This document shows positions 12,965-22,891 of a DNA stretch of 28,731 bases, piece by piece. The stretch is taken from NCBI RefSeq assembly GCF_001949145.1, contig NW_019091608.1:143745-172475 (forward strand). Direction: 5' to 3'. The position numbers were made by a program, and so were the translations under genes. The number at the start of each line of letters is the position of its first letter. The stretch's first letter is position 1. The notes beneath the pieces are model-generated. The model saw nothing but the letters and a program-made list of their open reading frames with translations. It made no database searches and was not told the DNA's origin. Source of the stretch: Acanthaster planci. Taxonomy: Eukaryota; Echinodermata; Asteroidea; Valvatida; Acanthasteridae.

Positions 12965-13113
12965 TTACAGTTTCTGGATTTTTTCACCCACAATGACTGG
13001 ATTGTTTTTCCTTATTTCCTCCTGGCCGTGCAACCGGTAATCAAACTGACAATCATGTTTGTCTGAGTAGCGATGTATACTGCAAAAGAGGCCCCCACAT
13101 CGACATTCAAAAC
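12965..13113 (-). CDS. ZFAND5/6-like, last coding exon: C-terminal part of AN1 zinc finger
   Basis: The acceptor CAG lies at 13114-13116 (complement) with a pyrimidine tract, and the exon starts by completing a glycine codon from the exon before. It encodes residues 170-217 and stops at TAA (12965-12967). It supplies the rest of the AN1 zinc ligands: C172, C174, C179, H182, H188 and C190. The hallmark run [14 protein letters not shown] is present and all eight ligands of the domain are intact. The tail, with [16 protein letters not shown] at the very end, matches the conserved end of ZFAND5/6 proteins. The intron just before it falls inside the AN1 domain, after the first Cys pair. Confidence 0.97.
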
Positions 13114-13629
13114 CTGAAAAAGCACAATGCAAGAAAAGTCTATTAGACATCAAGCCATATGTACATAATATATCAATATTCACAGTGGCCCTTGAAGTGG
13201 TAAAGGGTACCGGTAGCTCTAAACCTCTCTAAACATTCTTTTCAGTTTCAACAAGTGTGCATTGTACCGTTACATATACCTGCTCAAGTAATGTCAATAA
13301 TGTAATAATTTAGCATTAAGACGAGCCCACAATTACACATGTGCAACCAGTATACCCTATGCACAATAGAAGATCTATGTATTGGACAAAACAGGGGAAC
13401 CTTTCAAGAACCTTACCCAGTAATAAAAAGTTAATTGGTCAGCAACAGTAATGACTGCTCACTAGGCACGCTAGGAACATAAATTTCTCAATTTGTCAGC
13501 TGATGCACTACATAAGCTTTATACCTTACATGTAACAGTGTCTTTCTAACAAAGAAATGTAGCCATGTTTGTTGTTATATAAAAACAGAAAAATCTAAAA
13601 CCGTCCCATTCCACTCTTGAGGATCTTAC
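13114..13629 (-). other. Last intron of the ZFAND5/6-like gene
   Basis: Phase-1 intron of 516 bp. The donor is GTAAGA (complement of 13624-13629) and the acceptor is CAG at 13114-13116. Inside it I see only AT-rich sequence and no frame that continues the protein. Confidence 0.85.
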
Positions 13630-13917
13630 CTGTAAGGCCAACTTTCTTACGGCAAGTTGCACATCTGTTCCTTTTCTTTTTGCCTTTGTCTGGACTATCA
13701 GACCCACTGGGGGAATCTGATGAGGTGCTGGGTGATGGACATGATGGTAGTTCCCCTTCATCTGTAGGACTTTTTGCCGTAGCTCCTTCTATTTCTGGGG
13801 CTTGAACTCTCTCATTGGCATTGCTGGCTGTAGTGGTGAGAGCCGTTGTGTTTGTAAGGGTGGTGGTGAGTAAGGAATTAGTGTCTGTGTTGCTGGAGCG
13901 GATCAGACTAGATGAGG
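13630..13917 (-). CDS. ZFAND5/6-like, middle coding exon: linker and start of AN1 zinc finger
   Basis: The acceptor (TTTTTTTCCCATAG) ends at 13918 and the donor GTAAGA begins at 13629. The exon is 288 bp: two bases finish residue 73, 95 full codons give residues 74-168, and one base begins glycine 169. Residues 74 to about 150 form a Thr/Ser/Asn/Pro-rich linker, probably disordered, with acidic SDSP-type patches that could be phosphorylated (inference). It ends in a basic KGKKKRNR stretch followed by C158 and C161, the first two AN1 zinc ligands, and KKVGLTG, which is typical of ZFAND5/6. The linker diverges from vertebrates, as is usual for this family, and the AN1 part does not. Confidence 0.95.
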
Positions 13918-14062
13918 CTATGGGAAAAAAAGAGGTTTAGAGGAACACAAAGTACAGTAAGTCTGGGCAAGATTAAGGAATGAATGGAAGAGGAATGGTT
14001 ATCAGGGGTGAGGCAAATCTTATAGGCGACAGTGAAGCACTGTTTCTATCACAACCGCCACT

Positions 14063-14260
14063 TATTGTTGTTTACACAGGTCATCACTGTTGTTTGACTA
14101 TTTCCTTTTTTTTTTCTTTTTAACTGTGCCAGTTTTGCTGTGAGTTTACATTATTATAATAATGTCGGCAGATGAAAAGAGGTCACCTCCAAAGAAGAGG
14201 TACATGTACATAAATCTCTCGCTCTGAATACAAGATCAGGATTCTATTTTTTGAGCAGGA
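14063..14260 (+). repeat. Dispersed repeat copy A, coding-like relic
   Basis: It pairs with 15093-15254. Both begin with ATTGTTGTTTACA, pass through a T-rich tract, then share AGGTCAC-TCCAA-AA-GAGGT, TCTCTC and GAGATCAG/AAGATCAG-like blocks in the same order. In copy A an ATG at 14163 reads SADEKRSPPKKR, then a short ACATGTACAT-type insertion breaks the frame. It may be a decayed fragment of a mobile element's coding region (inference); the family is not recognised. Confidence 0.55.
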
Positions 14261-14697
14261 TGTCCAGCATCAGCACAAAGATACGATTCATTCTGCATAA
14301 ACAGCTCATGAATTCTGCACAGCAATGGGAAGAGACCCATACGGTGCATACATGTACCTATACAAGTACATGTGGTTTTGGATATTACCAGTCACCAGGT
14401 CACAGAATTTGAGAGCTTGCTTGAATTTTTCAGAAAGACCTGTACCAGTACACATATCACCAATTAAGATGACACTTCCTACCAAAAGCCAAGTTAGTTG
14501 AATTTCTTCAACTTAATATTTTGATGTTGGAGAAAATTTCAGTTATAATGCATTGTTAGGCATTCCACATACATGTAATTATGGTCCCTAATACTTGTAC
14601 AATCTATTATCGTGCTAACAAACCAATTGTTGCCTGCTTTGATAGGGTCCATGTGTTTTGCACATGTACATGTATGTTCCCGCAACATGCAGAGTTG

Positions 14698-15059
14698 CTG
14701 ACTTGAGTCATGCGACTTGGACTCGAGTCAGACTCGACTTGCTATTTTTGTGACTTGTAACTTGACTTGGACTTGCAAAAAAATGACTTGTGACTTGACT
14801 TGGACTTGCAAAAAATGACTTGTTACCAACCCAAGTCAGACGCTGATCGACCGGCCCCACGTATTTTTATAACTCGTAACTCCGTAGTTGACGCCTGGTT
14901 CTTTTTGCTTATTACAGCTGGACAAAATAATGTGCAGCTTGACTTGTACTTGGACAAAAAGACTTGTGACTTGACTTGTGTTTAGACCAAATAACTTGTG
15001 ACTTGACTTGTAACTGGACCTAATGACTTGTGACTTGACTTGGACTTGCAAAAAATGAC
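14698..15059. repeat. (ACTTG)-type degenerate tandem array
   Basis: Repeated words such as GACTTGTGACTTGACTTGG followed by ACTTGCAAAAAATGAC occur three times (near 14752, 14786 and 15024), with further ACTTG words between. A non-repeat segment at about 14830-14935 interrupts it. Small frames on both strands here (14800-14985, 14836-15051) follow the repeat and are not genes. Similar ACTTGACTTGG-rich elements are known from several animal genomes, but I cannot name the family. Confidence 0.8.
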
Positions 15060-15092
15060 GTGCTGTGATGTATATGTACCGGTATGGTTGCC

Positions 15093-15254
15093 ATTGTTGT
15101 TTACATTGCTTGTCACTTTTTCTTTTCTTTTATTGATCCAATTTGACACAAATGTACCAGTATACGTCAACAGAGTTGACATCAGGTCACTTCCAATAAA
15201 GAGGTTTCTCTCTCGTTCGAAACACGAGATCAGAAATTTGATTTCTGAATAGGA
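15093..15254 (+). repeat. Dispersed repeat copy B, coding-like relic
   Basis: Partner of 14063-14260 in the same orientation. Copy B has no ACATGT insertion, and its frame reads RSLPIKRFLSRSKHEIRN and continues to a stop at 15250-15252. The aligned part of copy A would give a very similar peptide but for its insertion. Agreement in reading frame between diverged copies hints at a once-coding ancestor. Confidence 0.55.
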
Positions 15255-15417
15255 CAACATAAGTGATTACATGTATGTTAAGCATTAAGTTCATAAAGTA
15301 CACATACTTCTTACCATACATGAACAATGTTCATACAAGTACATGTACATCAATGTACATTTTGTACATGGGAAAACACTGTGCACGTACATGTGCACTA
15401 CGGAAAGTGCATGTCAG

Positions 15418-15478
15418 GGGTCGAAATTAATTTCAATTACGTGTACTTGGTGGCCAGCAGGGCCAGTGGAAAGGCAAT
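15418..15478 (+). repeat. Fragment of a dispersed GGTCGAAATTAA...TGGCCAG repeat
   Basis: It starts GGGGTCGAAATTAATTTC and runs to GGTGGCCAGCAGGGCCAGTGG. The same kind of start (GGGTTCGAATTTCAAC) is seen on the - strand at 21631-21648, so this looks like a fragment of an interspersed family. Short and diverged. Confidence 0.4.
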
Positions 15479-15860
15479 TTAAACTAGCTCTCCAAAACAT
15501 TTGGTGCAGAAATTGGTACACCCAGTACATGTAAATGGTAAAGCCTATTGTACATTGTTATGATTGTATAACACATCATCATTCCTGGTAATTAATTTTT
15601 GCCAAAGACTAAAAGTTTACTTATGCCTAGCTTTGGATCATACAATACACATGTACATGTACATTATACATGTATGTACCGAACCACTGTTGTGGTTATT
15701 GTCCCGAAAGAATGCATACATTGTACATTCAGTATGTTGCATTTGAAAGTTCACGCTGCGAAAAGGAATGGGAAAAAAAGCGAAAGCAATTTGTATTTGC
15801 ATTTCGCCTACAACTTTCCCCCTGCGAATTCGCAGCAAATCTGATACGAAAGGGTTGAAC

Positions 15861-16030
15861 GACATGCAAAAACAGTGCAAAAATCGTGCGAAAACGGTGC
15901 GAATCTTTTGTGAACACAGTGCGAAACATTTGCGAAAACTTTGAGAAAAACAGTGTGCCAAAACAGTGTCAAAATTTTGCAAAAGCGGTGCGAAAAGTTC
16001 CAAAAATCATGCGGAAACTTGCAAAACGAG
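15861..16030. repeat. Degenerate GTGCGAAAAC-type simple repeat
   Basis: Variants of the word GTGCGAAAAC (CAGTGCAAAAATC, GGTGCGAATC, AGTGCGAAAC, AGTGTGCCAAAAC, GGTGCGAAAAG and others) recur every 11-20 bases. The repeat keeps several frames open on both strands (for example 15638-16003 and 15808-16074 on -, 15886-16170 on +). Those frames are therefore not evidence of genes. Just upstream, 15822-15835 is a 14-bp perfect palindrome, CTGCGAATTCGCAG. Confidence 0.7.
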
Positions 16031-17311
16031 AAGCATTGTGCAGCGAAAATGCTCAACACGTGCCACACACGCACGACTATTATGCAGTGAAGAGTCCATT
16101 ACGCAGGCTGTGCTGCGCTTGGGGCTGGTCGGGGCCAACTCTCCATGTGCAGTGTGCTGTTGTAGTCTAGTAGCGATTTCCTTGGCCGGTTGTTTTCTTG
16201 GATTTCCATAAATAAACACTCGTCAATGTCGGAGACTAAATGTTTAAAAAGTTGTCTGGATGTTGAGTGATTAAACAGGAGTCCCAAGTCATAAAGTCAA
16301 ATGTGTGTATTACCACAACGTAACTTGCTCAGCTGTGGCGACATGGGTTATTTGCCCACTTTTTATTTATTCTTGTGGTGTACATATAGTTTGGCACACA
16401 AAAAGTCAACATTGAAATACTACATGTAGTATTTTGTTACCGAAGGGTTTCTTTCGATCGACAAATAAAATCAACTGCTTAAATTGTACGTGTATCTTCA
16501 TGTACATGTAGCAAATGTTGTCTTCTCGCCGATTGTGTTCGGCGTGACATATCGGTTCTGTTTTCACTTGGGTTTCTGATGACGTGTTACTTTCTGTGGT
16601 CACATGGTTATTGGAAAGAGTCAGCGATTGGACTGTCCATGAATGGGCATGCAGTAGCAGTCCAGATGTCGCGGTACATGTACATGTAAGTGGAGATGCA
16701 GTTTGTGCTTCGCAATGTGGTGCGACATGCACAAGGTCCGGTGGCGGTTTTTAAAGAGATTTGGTAATATTTTTTGATTGGCGTCACGAAAACGATAGAA
16801 GGCATTTATTCCAAAATCACGGTACATACATGTAATACAATACATGCCAATACATGTAAACGTAATTCACATGCATGACAACATGTGGATACATGTACAT
16901 GTGCATATATGCGGTATGTTGAGCATCCATCCAAGTGGGTTAATTTAAATGTTTATAAGACATGTAAGAGAGCGCTACCGGTATATAATGGCAATATACT
17001 GTAATTCAGCTGTTTGGTGTTCAGTGCTTGTCTCCAACCTCCACCATAGCCAGCTTTGATTTTGCCCGTCGCATTGTATTTTGATCAAAACCAAGAAACA
17101 TACTGTATTGAAATTTTAATGCTGTCTTCCTCAAGTAATCTGAATATTCCTGAGAATTGAAAAACTTTTCTCTCAGACTGATTTTCCTCCACTTTCCATA
17201 TTCAGAGATGCGCATGTTTGAAACCACAGAGAAATAAAACTTTCTGATGTCTACATGTACATTTACAAATACTACTTAATGAAGAAAGCTTGCATAATTA
17301 TTTCCCCACTA

Positions 17312-17630
17312 CCAGAGAAAATCTGTGAAAATCTTTTCCCACTTGTGAGAAAAAGTGTGAAAATCTTTTCTCACTTGTGGGAAAATCTGTGAAAATCTTT
17401 TCCCACAAGTGGGAAAATCTGTGAAATTTTTTTTCCCATTTGTAGGAAAAAGCGTGAAAATCTTTTCCCACTTGGGGGAAAATCTGTGAAAATATTTTCC
17501 CATTTGCTTGAAAAGGTGTGAAAATACCGGTATTTTCCCACTTTTGGCACACTTTTTCACAATTTGTGAAATGAAAAGGAATTCCATGGGAAGAAAAAAT
17601 GTGAAAAAAATTTCCCATTTTGGTGTCAAC
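17312..17630. repeat. 32-34-bp palindromic minisatellite, about 8 copies
   Basis: Each unit reads roughly GTGAAAATCTTTTCCCAC followed by TTGTGGGAAAATCT. The second part is close to the reverse complement of the first, so every unit can fold into a hairpin around TTTTCCCAC/GTGGGAAAA. Copies decay toward 17530-17630. The two overlapping 106-113-codon frames on the - strand (17298-17639) exist only because the repeat lacks stop words. Their peptides repeat WEKIFTDFP and similar and should not be called genes. Confidence 0.9.
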
Positions 17631-17978
17631 TTTAATCACAATGTACTGTAAGTAGGCTTACATGTACGTGCATTAACATTTTAGTTGGTGACTGATTACA
17701 GAGTTGAAATTTTACACATGTACAAAACAACAGAAACCAGTGAATTTTGTGTGGACAGTAGAGGGTGTACAGTAGGTCAGGGCCAGGGTAATTCAGTTGC
17801 CTCTCATAAAGAACACTGTAAAAAAAAATACAGATACAGGTATAAAGAACAGTATTTGAGAATCCCAATTTCTTGACTTGTTATGTTTTTCTTTGTTTTT
17901 TCATTCCTCTTACAACAAAAGTCCTGGTTATAAAAAAAGTTACTTGTCTGGTCATCGTAACAGCACTCATATTTCATT

Positions 17979-18105
17979 CCCGCTACCCAGCCATGGCAGT
18001 CAGTGCCCTTACAATTGGCCAGGGTGCCCTAAAAATTTCCACTTTGTCTACGGCTTAAGCTGGCTGTGTGTCCCATCCTTCCTGGTAGTGGTGCCCTGAC
18101 AAAAT
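17979..18105. repeat. Fragment of a dispersed TGGCCA-containing repeat
   Basis: Shares ordered blocks with 21535-21650: CGCTACCCAGCC/CCGTTACCAGCC, then AATTGGCCAGGGTGCCCT/AATTGGCAGTGCCCCCC. Both copies are in the same orientation. It is old and diverged and the family is not recognised. Confidence 0.4.
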
Positions 18106-18279
18106 ACATGTACCCTATATTTCCTGTAAGTTTCCGACTTTACATTCATGTGTTGCAGTCTACTGGTACACGTTCGTCTTCATGCCACATGGCTGCACGG
18201 CCAGGGCAGCCAAGCTGGCAGACCTGACACACCACTCCGCAGCCCCATATCGTGAGAGGCTTGCCTGCGCTATGATTGG

Positions 18280-18540
18280 CCTCAATTTACAATATAGTCA
18301 ACTCTGACTGAGTCGACATTGTGTAATCTGTCATATCGTCCAAGTCGGCCGTTTGACAAAAGTCCTGATCGTCTGTAATGCATTTCCATTGAAAATTTCA
18401 TTTGTAAGTCGGTATTTATAAGTCATCATTTCATATACATGAATGTCGACATGTTTTTCTCGGTCCCTTTTCCACAAAACCACAAAAATTCCTTTGTGTA
18501 AGTCGGCATTTTAAAAAAGTCGTGCTTCGGTATTGGTTTC
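18280..18540. repeat. Degenerate AAGTCGG-type repeat fragment
   Basis: The words CCAAGTCGGCC, GTAAGTCGGTATTTATAAGTC and GTAAGTCGGCATTT recur across this stretch. A related fragment at 20830-20905 reads CCTAAGTCGTCATAATTTCG, then TAAGTCC and ACTTAGCCGGAGTTTACTG. Together they look like remnants of one interspersed or simple-repeat family. Confidence 0.35.
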
Positions 18541-19181
18541 CCTCGCCACAGTTGCCAAGAAGTGTCAAGTGACAAGTCCCATGCGTGCACGGCCAGCATG
18601 AGTACATCAATACCAGTAGCCCCTCTAGTGCTACACACATGCGCTCAGTCCATTTTGGGGGTCACCCAGTCATGTTCCCTGCCCAACGATTCCCGAACGA
18701 CCCTTGATAATAATTCCTCAGGTAGTCAGAATCATCAGGTCTGGTATCCAGACTATATGGAACGAACTTGACCAATGCGCCTGAGTGGATGAGTATACAC
18801 AGTTTTCTGTACTGTTACTGTATCAGGTACATGTATGGTACATGTACCAATTTGCTGGGATTGACCATGGAAGTAGAAATACATGTAAACCAGGGTAAAT
18901 CAAAGCCACTGAATTAGTGCAAGGAATCATAATGTACATACAGTAATGATTAAATTGAAGTACCCACTGTCCGTTGAATGTTTACCCCAGCATTTCACGT
19001 CCAGTTGAATTTCGTCCATGTTCATTGTACTGACTAGGTTTAGTGCCTTCGTCGTTTGTGAAGCAGTTTACATGTGATTCAAATGGTTTTCATTACATTT
19101 CATTAAGAATGAACTTTGCTCAACTCGTACCGAAATGTACCCGTGCAAATAAATTTGTGACCCAATGGTCTCGTCCCCAGC

Positions 19182-19202
19182 TACATGTACATGTACATGT
19201 AC
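19182..19202. repeat. (ACATGT)n microsatellite, longest perfect run in the window
   Basis: A perfect alternation of TACATG for 21 bases. Shorter runs of the same hexamer are scattered throughout (for example 14668-14675, 15649-15663, 16498-16510, 16675-16687, 20908-20920 and 24240-24247) on both sides of genes and in introns, so it is a genome-wide compositional habit more than one locus. Confidence 0.85.
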
Positions 19203-21534
19203 CATGGCTACAGATAACTAATTTAGCACGTTTACACGCAATTGTCATGGCTTTAAATTTCGTGAATGACTCTGCGTACCGTTATTTTAGTTGATTCAGA
19301 TTGTGATTAACTTTTATATTATTCTTTTACAGATACTGGGATAGATGTTTCTACAAGAGATACCATGTACCTTCAACTCGGACAATTGTGGAGAAGATCA
19401 CATACATGTAGATCTTTTTGCTGTGTCAGTTGTTGGCAATTAAATTTTGCCATTTGAAAGTAGTACCATTGGATTTTTTTTATTTTCAAGGGGCAAAAAC
19501 GTACATGTATGCAATTTATTTCCTTCCCCATTGCTATTGGAGTTGGAGTGACTCGTGTTATTTTTAATTCTAAAATGTATGAATTAAAAAAAGGAAAAGA
19601 ATGAAAGACACTGGATGTCTTTGTCATCAACGTCACTCTTTGTTCAGGAGTGTTAGTTTTGAAAAGTTTCCCATTGTTTACAGTACATGTTCTCTGAATT
19701 TTTCCCACTCTCCACTGGAGCAAGTGTCCAAAATATCAAGAAAATGAAAACAACTGTTGAAGACTGAAGCTACATTATAGTTTGTCAAATTTCCACGAGC
19801 AAAATTGCATCACCAACGTGGCCTTGTGTCGTCCTCGAAATGTTTGCCCCGTCTGTCATGCACTTAAAAAACATGGGGTCATAAGTTGAGGAGAGTCTGT
19901 AGTTTACATAGTATTTTTTCATTTTTTTTTCCAATGCACCTCAGCCACACAAATTATCGCTGCTGACATAGTAAAGGTTTTGACTTCATCCTCAAGAGCA
20001 AATGAAGCCGCTAATTAACTGGAGACTTTATTGGACAGACGTATTAAAAACTTTGCTGCCTTTTCTCATTGTTTTTGTATATTCCCATGCAAACTTCAAA
20101 CACGTAAATGTATAAAAAACTCATCCTCCATATAGCAGTACATGTAGGTTTTCGTTCTTAATGCAAACTGAAAGTGCTAGCAAGGGAACCAATTTGGATT
20201 TGTTTTATAGGGGAGTAGCGTAAATCATGGACTGCGTAAATCATTCTACAACTGCGTGGCCTTGGGGCCTGGTGGTGAGGGCATGCTCACCAATCCCTAT
20301 CAAACCATGCAATACACTGATTGCGTCCGCTAAATCACGTGACCTATAGTGGGTGTCAACTCCACAAGCAACGTGTGTGACAGCAAACTTAGCTATAGTG
20401 CCAAGCACACCAAGATCCGAGTACAGTGCCTAACGTTGGCTTTATTTCAACACAACTGATCAATTTTTACAAATCCACCAAGTAGGCCTATAGGAAAATG
20501 ACAGAAAATCATCTACATGTAACTGCATAATATATGGCAAAATCCTAAATACACACTTTTCACCCTGAAAATTGAACCTTTCAATCTTTTAACCCCAAAC
20601 CTGACAAACATTACAAATGATTTCAGAGCCTGATTTCGGGTCATTCCTGAAAATTTCAATACAAATGATCAATTTTTACACATCCAAATATAGGAAAATG
20701 ATAGAAAATCATGTTATTGATACGAGGGTTTAGCGGAAACTTCGAGCGAGTACGAGTGTGAGGAGTACATCAATTTAATCATTACTGTAGGCAATACATG
20801 TGTACGTGTAAGGCAAAAAGATGACTTACAACACAAGCTGGCAATCGCCTAAGTCGTCATAATTTCGTAAGTCCTGAGAGTGTAGACTTAGCCGGAGTTT
20901 ACTGTACTGTACATGTACATGAACATGTATTTCGTTCTGCAGTCCAACATTTGGTGAACGATTATACACTGCAGGCACGTATATTGTACAGGTACGGTGC
21001 TCAGGGCCGGCCGGCCAGCCAACCTAGCCCGCCATGTGTGTAGCAACCCAGCTGGCACATGCATGCCATGCATGGGCTTAGACTGTGTCCAAAACGGGCC
21101 TCGTACAGTACCGGTAGGTCATTTGTCCCCCTAGCTTCAGATTGCATATGCATGCATGCAGCAGACAACTACGTATCTGATTATTGTGACATAATGGGTT
21201 GGTCAACTTCACAGTGCAGGGGAGGGGGTTGGGTTGGTAAGTTTACGCTGTGCAGTCAAAATAGATGCGTCAAAATAGAAATAAAATATGCTTGATTAAT
21301 CTATGGTCTAATTCACTGGAATTATTTTTTATGAATTAATTTTCTCTTAATTAAGAAATTCTTCGTCAGAAAATGTGCCTGTTCCTTTCTGTAATATGTT
21401 TTGTCACAGGTTATAAAATATTTAAACAGGTTAGCTCAAGCACATGCATGTACCGGTACATGTTAACATTTTTTATTATTCCAGTTTCATAACTCATTTT
21501 CCACCTTGGCCTCAGTGCTTTTCCTTTGTCATTT

Positions 21535-21650
21535 TTGTAGAAATGTTGGCCTTATTTGCCCGTTACCAGCCGCGGTGTCCTTTGACATGTCCCATTTCTT
21601 GAGGCTAAATTGGCAGTGCCCCCCAAAAGTTGAAATTCGAACCCTGCTGT
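21535..21650. repeat. Fragment of a dispersed TGGCCA-containing repeat (second copy)
   Basis: See 17979-18105 for the shared blocks. Its - strand end reads GGGTTCGAATTTCAAC, which also resembles the start of the fragment at 15418. That GGTTCGAA word is similar to an RNA polymerase III B box. I could not find a matching A box at tRNA-like spacing, so a tRNA gene is not called. Confidence 0.4.
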
Positions 21651-21939
21651 ACCGGTAACTTTGTTATAACAAGAGTCGACTGCATGTTTTTAAGTAGGAA
21701 AGGAAAGTGATCTTTTTACAAACTTTTCAAGTTTGGATTTACATACATGTAGAATTTCTCTTAATTCCAAAGAGACATTTATGGATAGCAAAACAACAGA
21801 TTTTAACGAAACAAGAATTTTACTTTAGTTTGTAACAAAGCATCATCTCAGCATCCACAGGCACTGGGCAAAGATTACACTGCTCTAATACAACTAAATA
21901 ACGCAGAGTATTCAAAATTCTCCGCATCATGTGACCCAC

Positions 21940-22156
21940 CTGCTTCATTTTCCTTGCCGTGGAAACCTTGAAACGATAAATTGGTAGCTTGATGCGTCTG
22001 ATGGCCCAAGGGTTGGACTGGTGAGTTTTGCTTTTTCCTCTGATGGTCTTTGTAACATTTAGAACACATTCCTTCTGTAGCTGCACTACCATAGAAACCA
22101 CAGCCATTCCGACACTGGTTAGGTGCCACTTCATCACTTCCTTTGCTACTGTCCAT
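21940..22156 (-). CDS. ZFAND5/6-like, first coding exon: A20 zinc finger
   Basis: Starts at ATG (complement of 22154-22156). This is the first ATG after a plausible acceptor, and it sits 13 codons before the finger, as in the family. It encodes residues 1-72 plus one base, ending at the donor GCAG|GTGGGT. The A20 finger has the full C-x3-C-x11-C-x2-C pattern (C15, C19, C31, C34) in [20 protein letters not shown], followed by YKDH. A20 fingers of this type bind ubiquitin. The rest of the exon is a Gln/His/Ser-rich linker. A second possible donor in the same phase (CAAG|GTTTCC, exon end at 21967) would shorten the protein by nine residues to 208; GTGGGT is the better match. Reading beyond the donor (to 21875) loses family similarity. 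Confidence 0.97.
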
Positions 22157-22195
22157 CTTGAAGAGTTTAATGTGGCAACCAGTGTGAACAGATGC
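22157..22195 (-). other. 5' UTR part of the ATG-containing exon
   Basis: An acceptor with a pyrimidine-rich tract and CAG at 22196-22198 (complement) would leave 39 untranslated bases before the ATG. The few bases before the start read CTTCAAGATGG, a reasonable animal start context with A at -3 and G at +4. Confidence 0.6.
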
Positions 22196-22891
22196 CTGAT
22201 ATGTTGTAATCAGAATGAAACAAAACTGATCAAATTAACAGAAAATGTGACAAAGCTACACATACTTACATGTACACATCATGTGCTTATGTCTGCTAAC
22301 CCTAATGTCATTTTCTGTACATATTTTCCAATTCTGAGGGCAAGATTTCTTGAAAACGCCTGTTCCTGAGAAGTGTTCCTGAAAAAATTGTAACCCTGAT
22401 GTAACCCTACTGTACAATGCATGTGGACACCTCTGCAAGTCAATTTTGTGTAACATATTCTGTGGCCAATACAATCAAGATTTGTTTTGTTCACAAAGTA
22501 CCGGTACTTGTCTATACTTCTGCCAAATCCGAACAACGCAATCTTCAATGCAAGAACTCAACAGTGTAAAACATTAAAACATTTAGGAAGATAAAAAATG
22601 TAATGTTCTCCAATAATGTACATGTATAGGTACAATTGCAAAATACCCCACCACCCACCTCTCCCAAATGGTAGCCAGCTACGATGTCAAGCTTGACCGC
22701 TCACACACTAAACATGCAAAGAGCTGCTCACACATATGCACAGGGCTGCTCACACACAAAATACGCACAGGGCTTAACCTACATACTGCCGGCTACAATG
22801 TCGCGCTAATCATAAAGTGCCCATGTTAGAACTGCCCATGTTCGAATTGCCTGTTTTTGAATGGGCGGCCGAAACCATCAAACGGCTGATT

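Larger units (their letters stand above)
13918..21939 (-). other. Large (8.0 kb) repeat-rich intron of the ZFAND5/6-like gene
   Basis: Bounded by the donor GTGGGT (complement of 21934-21939) and the acceptor at 13918-13919. No frame inside has convincing coding character on either strand. It contains a duplicated coding-like relic (14063-14260, 15093-15254), an (ACTTG)-type array, degenerate GTGCGAAAAC-type repeats, a palindromic minisatellite at 17312-17630, fragments of a dispersed TGGCCA-containing repeat, and many ACATGT runs. The stretch from about 19300 to 20200 looks unique and empty. Confidence 0.8.

Noticed and set aside
15638-16074. - strand frames of 121 and 88 codons
   Set aside because: They span degenerate GTGCGAAAAC-type repeats that keep several frames open on both strands. 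No domain, start context or splice sites support them.
17298-17639. Two overlapping - strand frames of 106 and 113 codons
   Set aside because: They lie entirely in the 32-34-bp minisatellite. The peptides are repeats of one unit and both frames are open for the same reason.
21631-21646. GGTTCGAATTT on the - strand as a tRNA B box
   Set aside because: No A box, cloverleaf pairing or terminator at tRNA spacing. It fits better as part of a dispersed repeat fragment.
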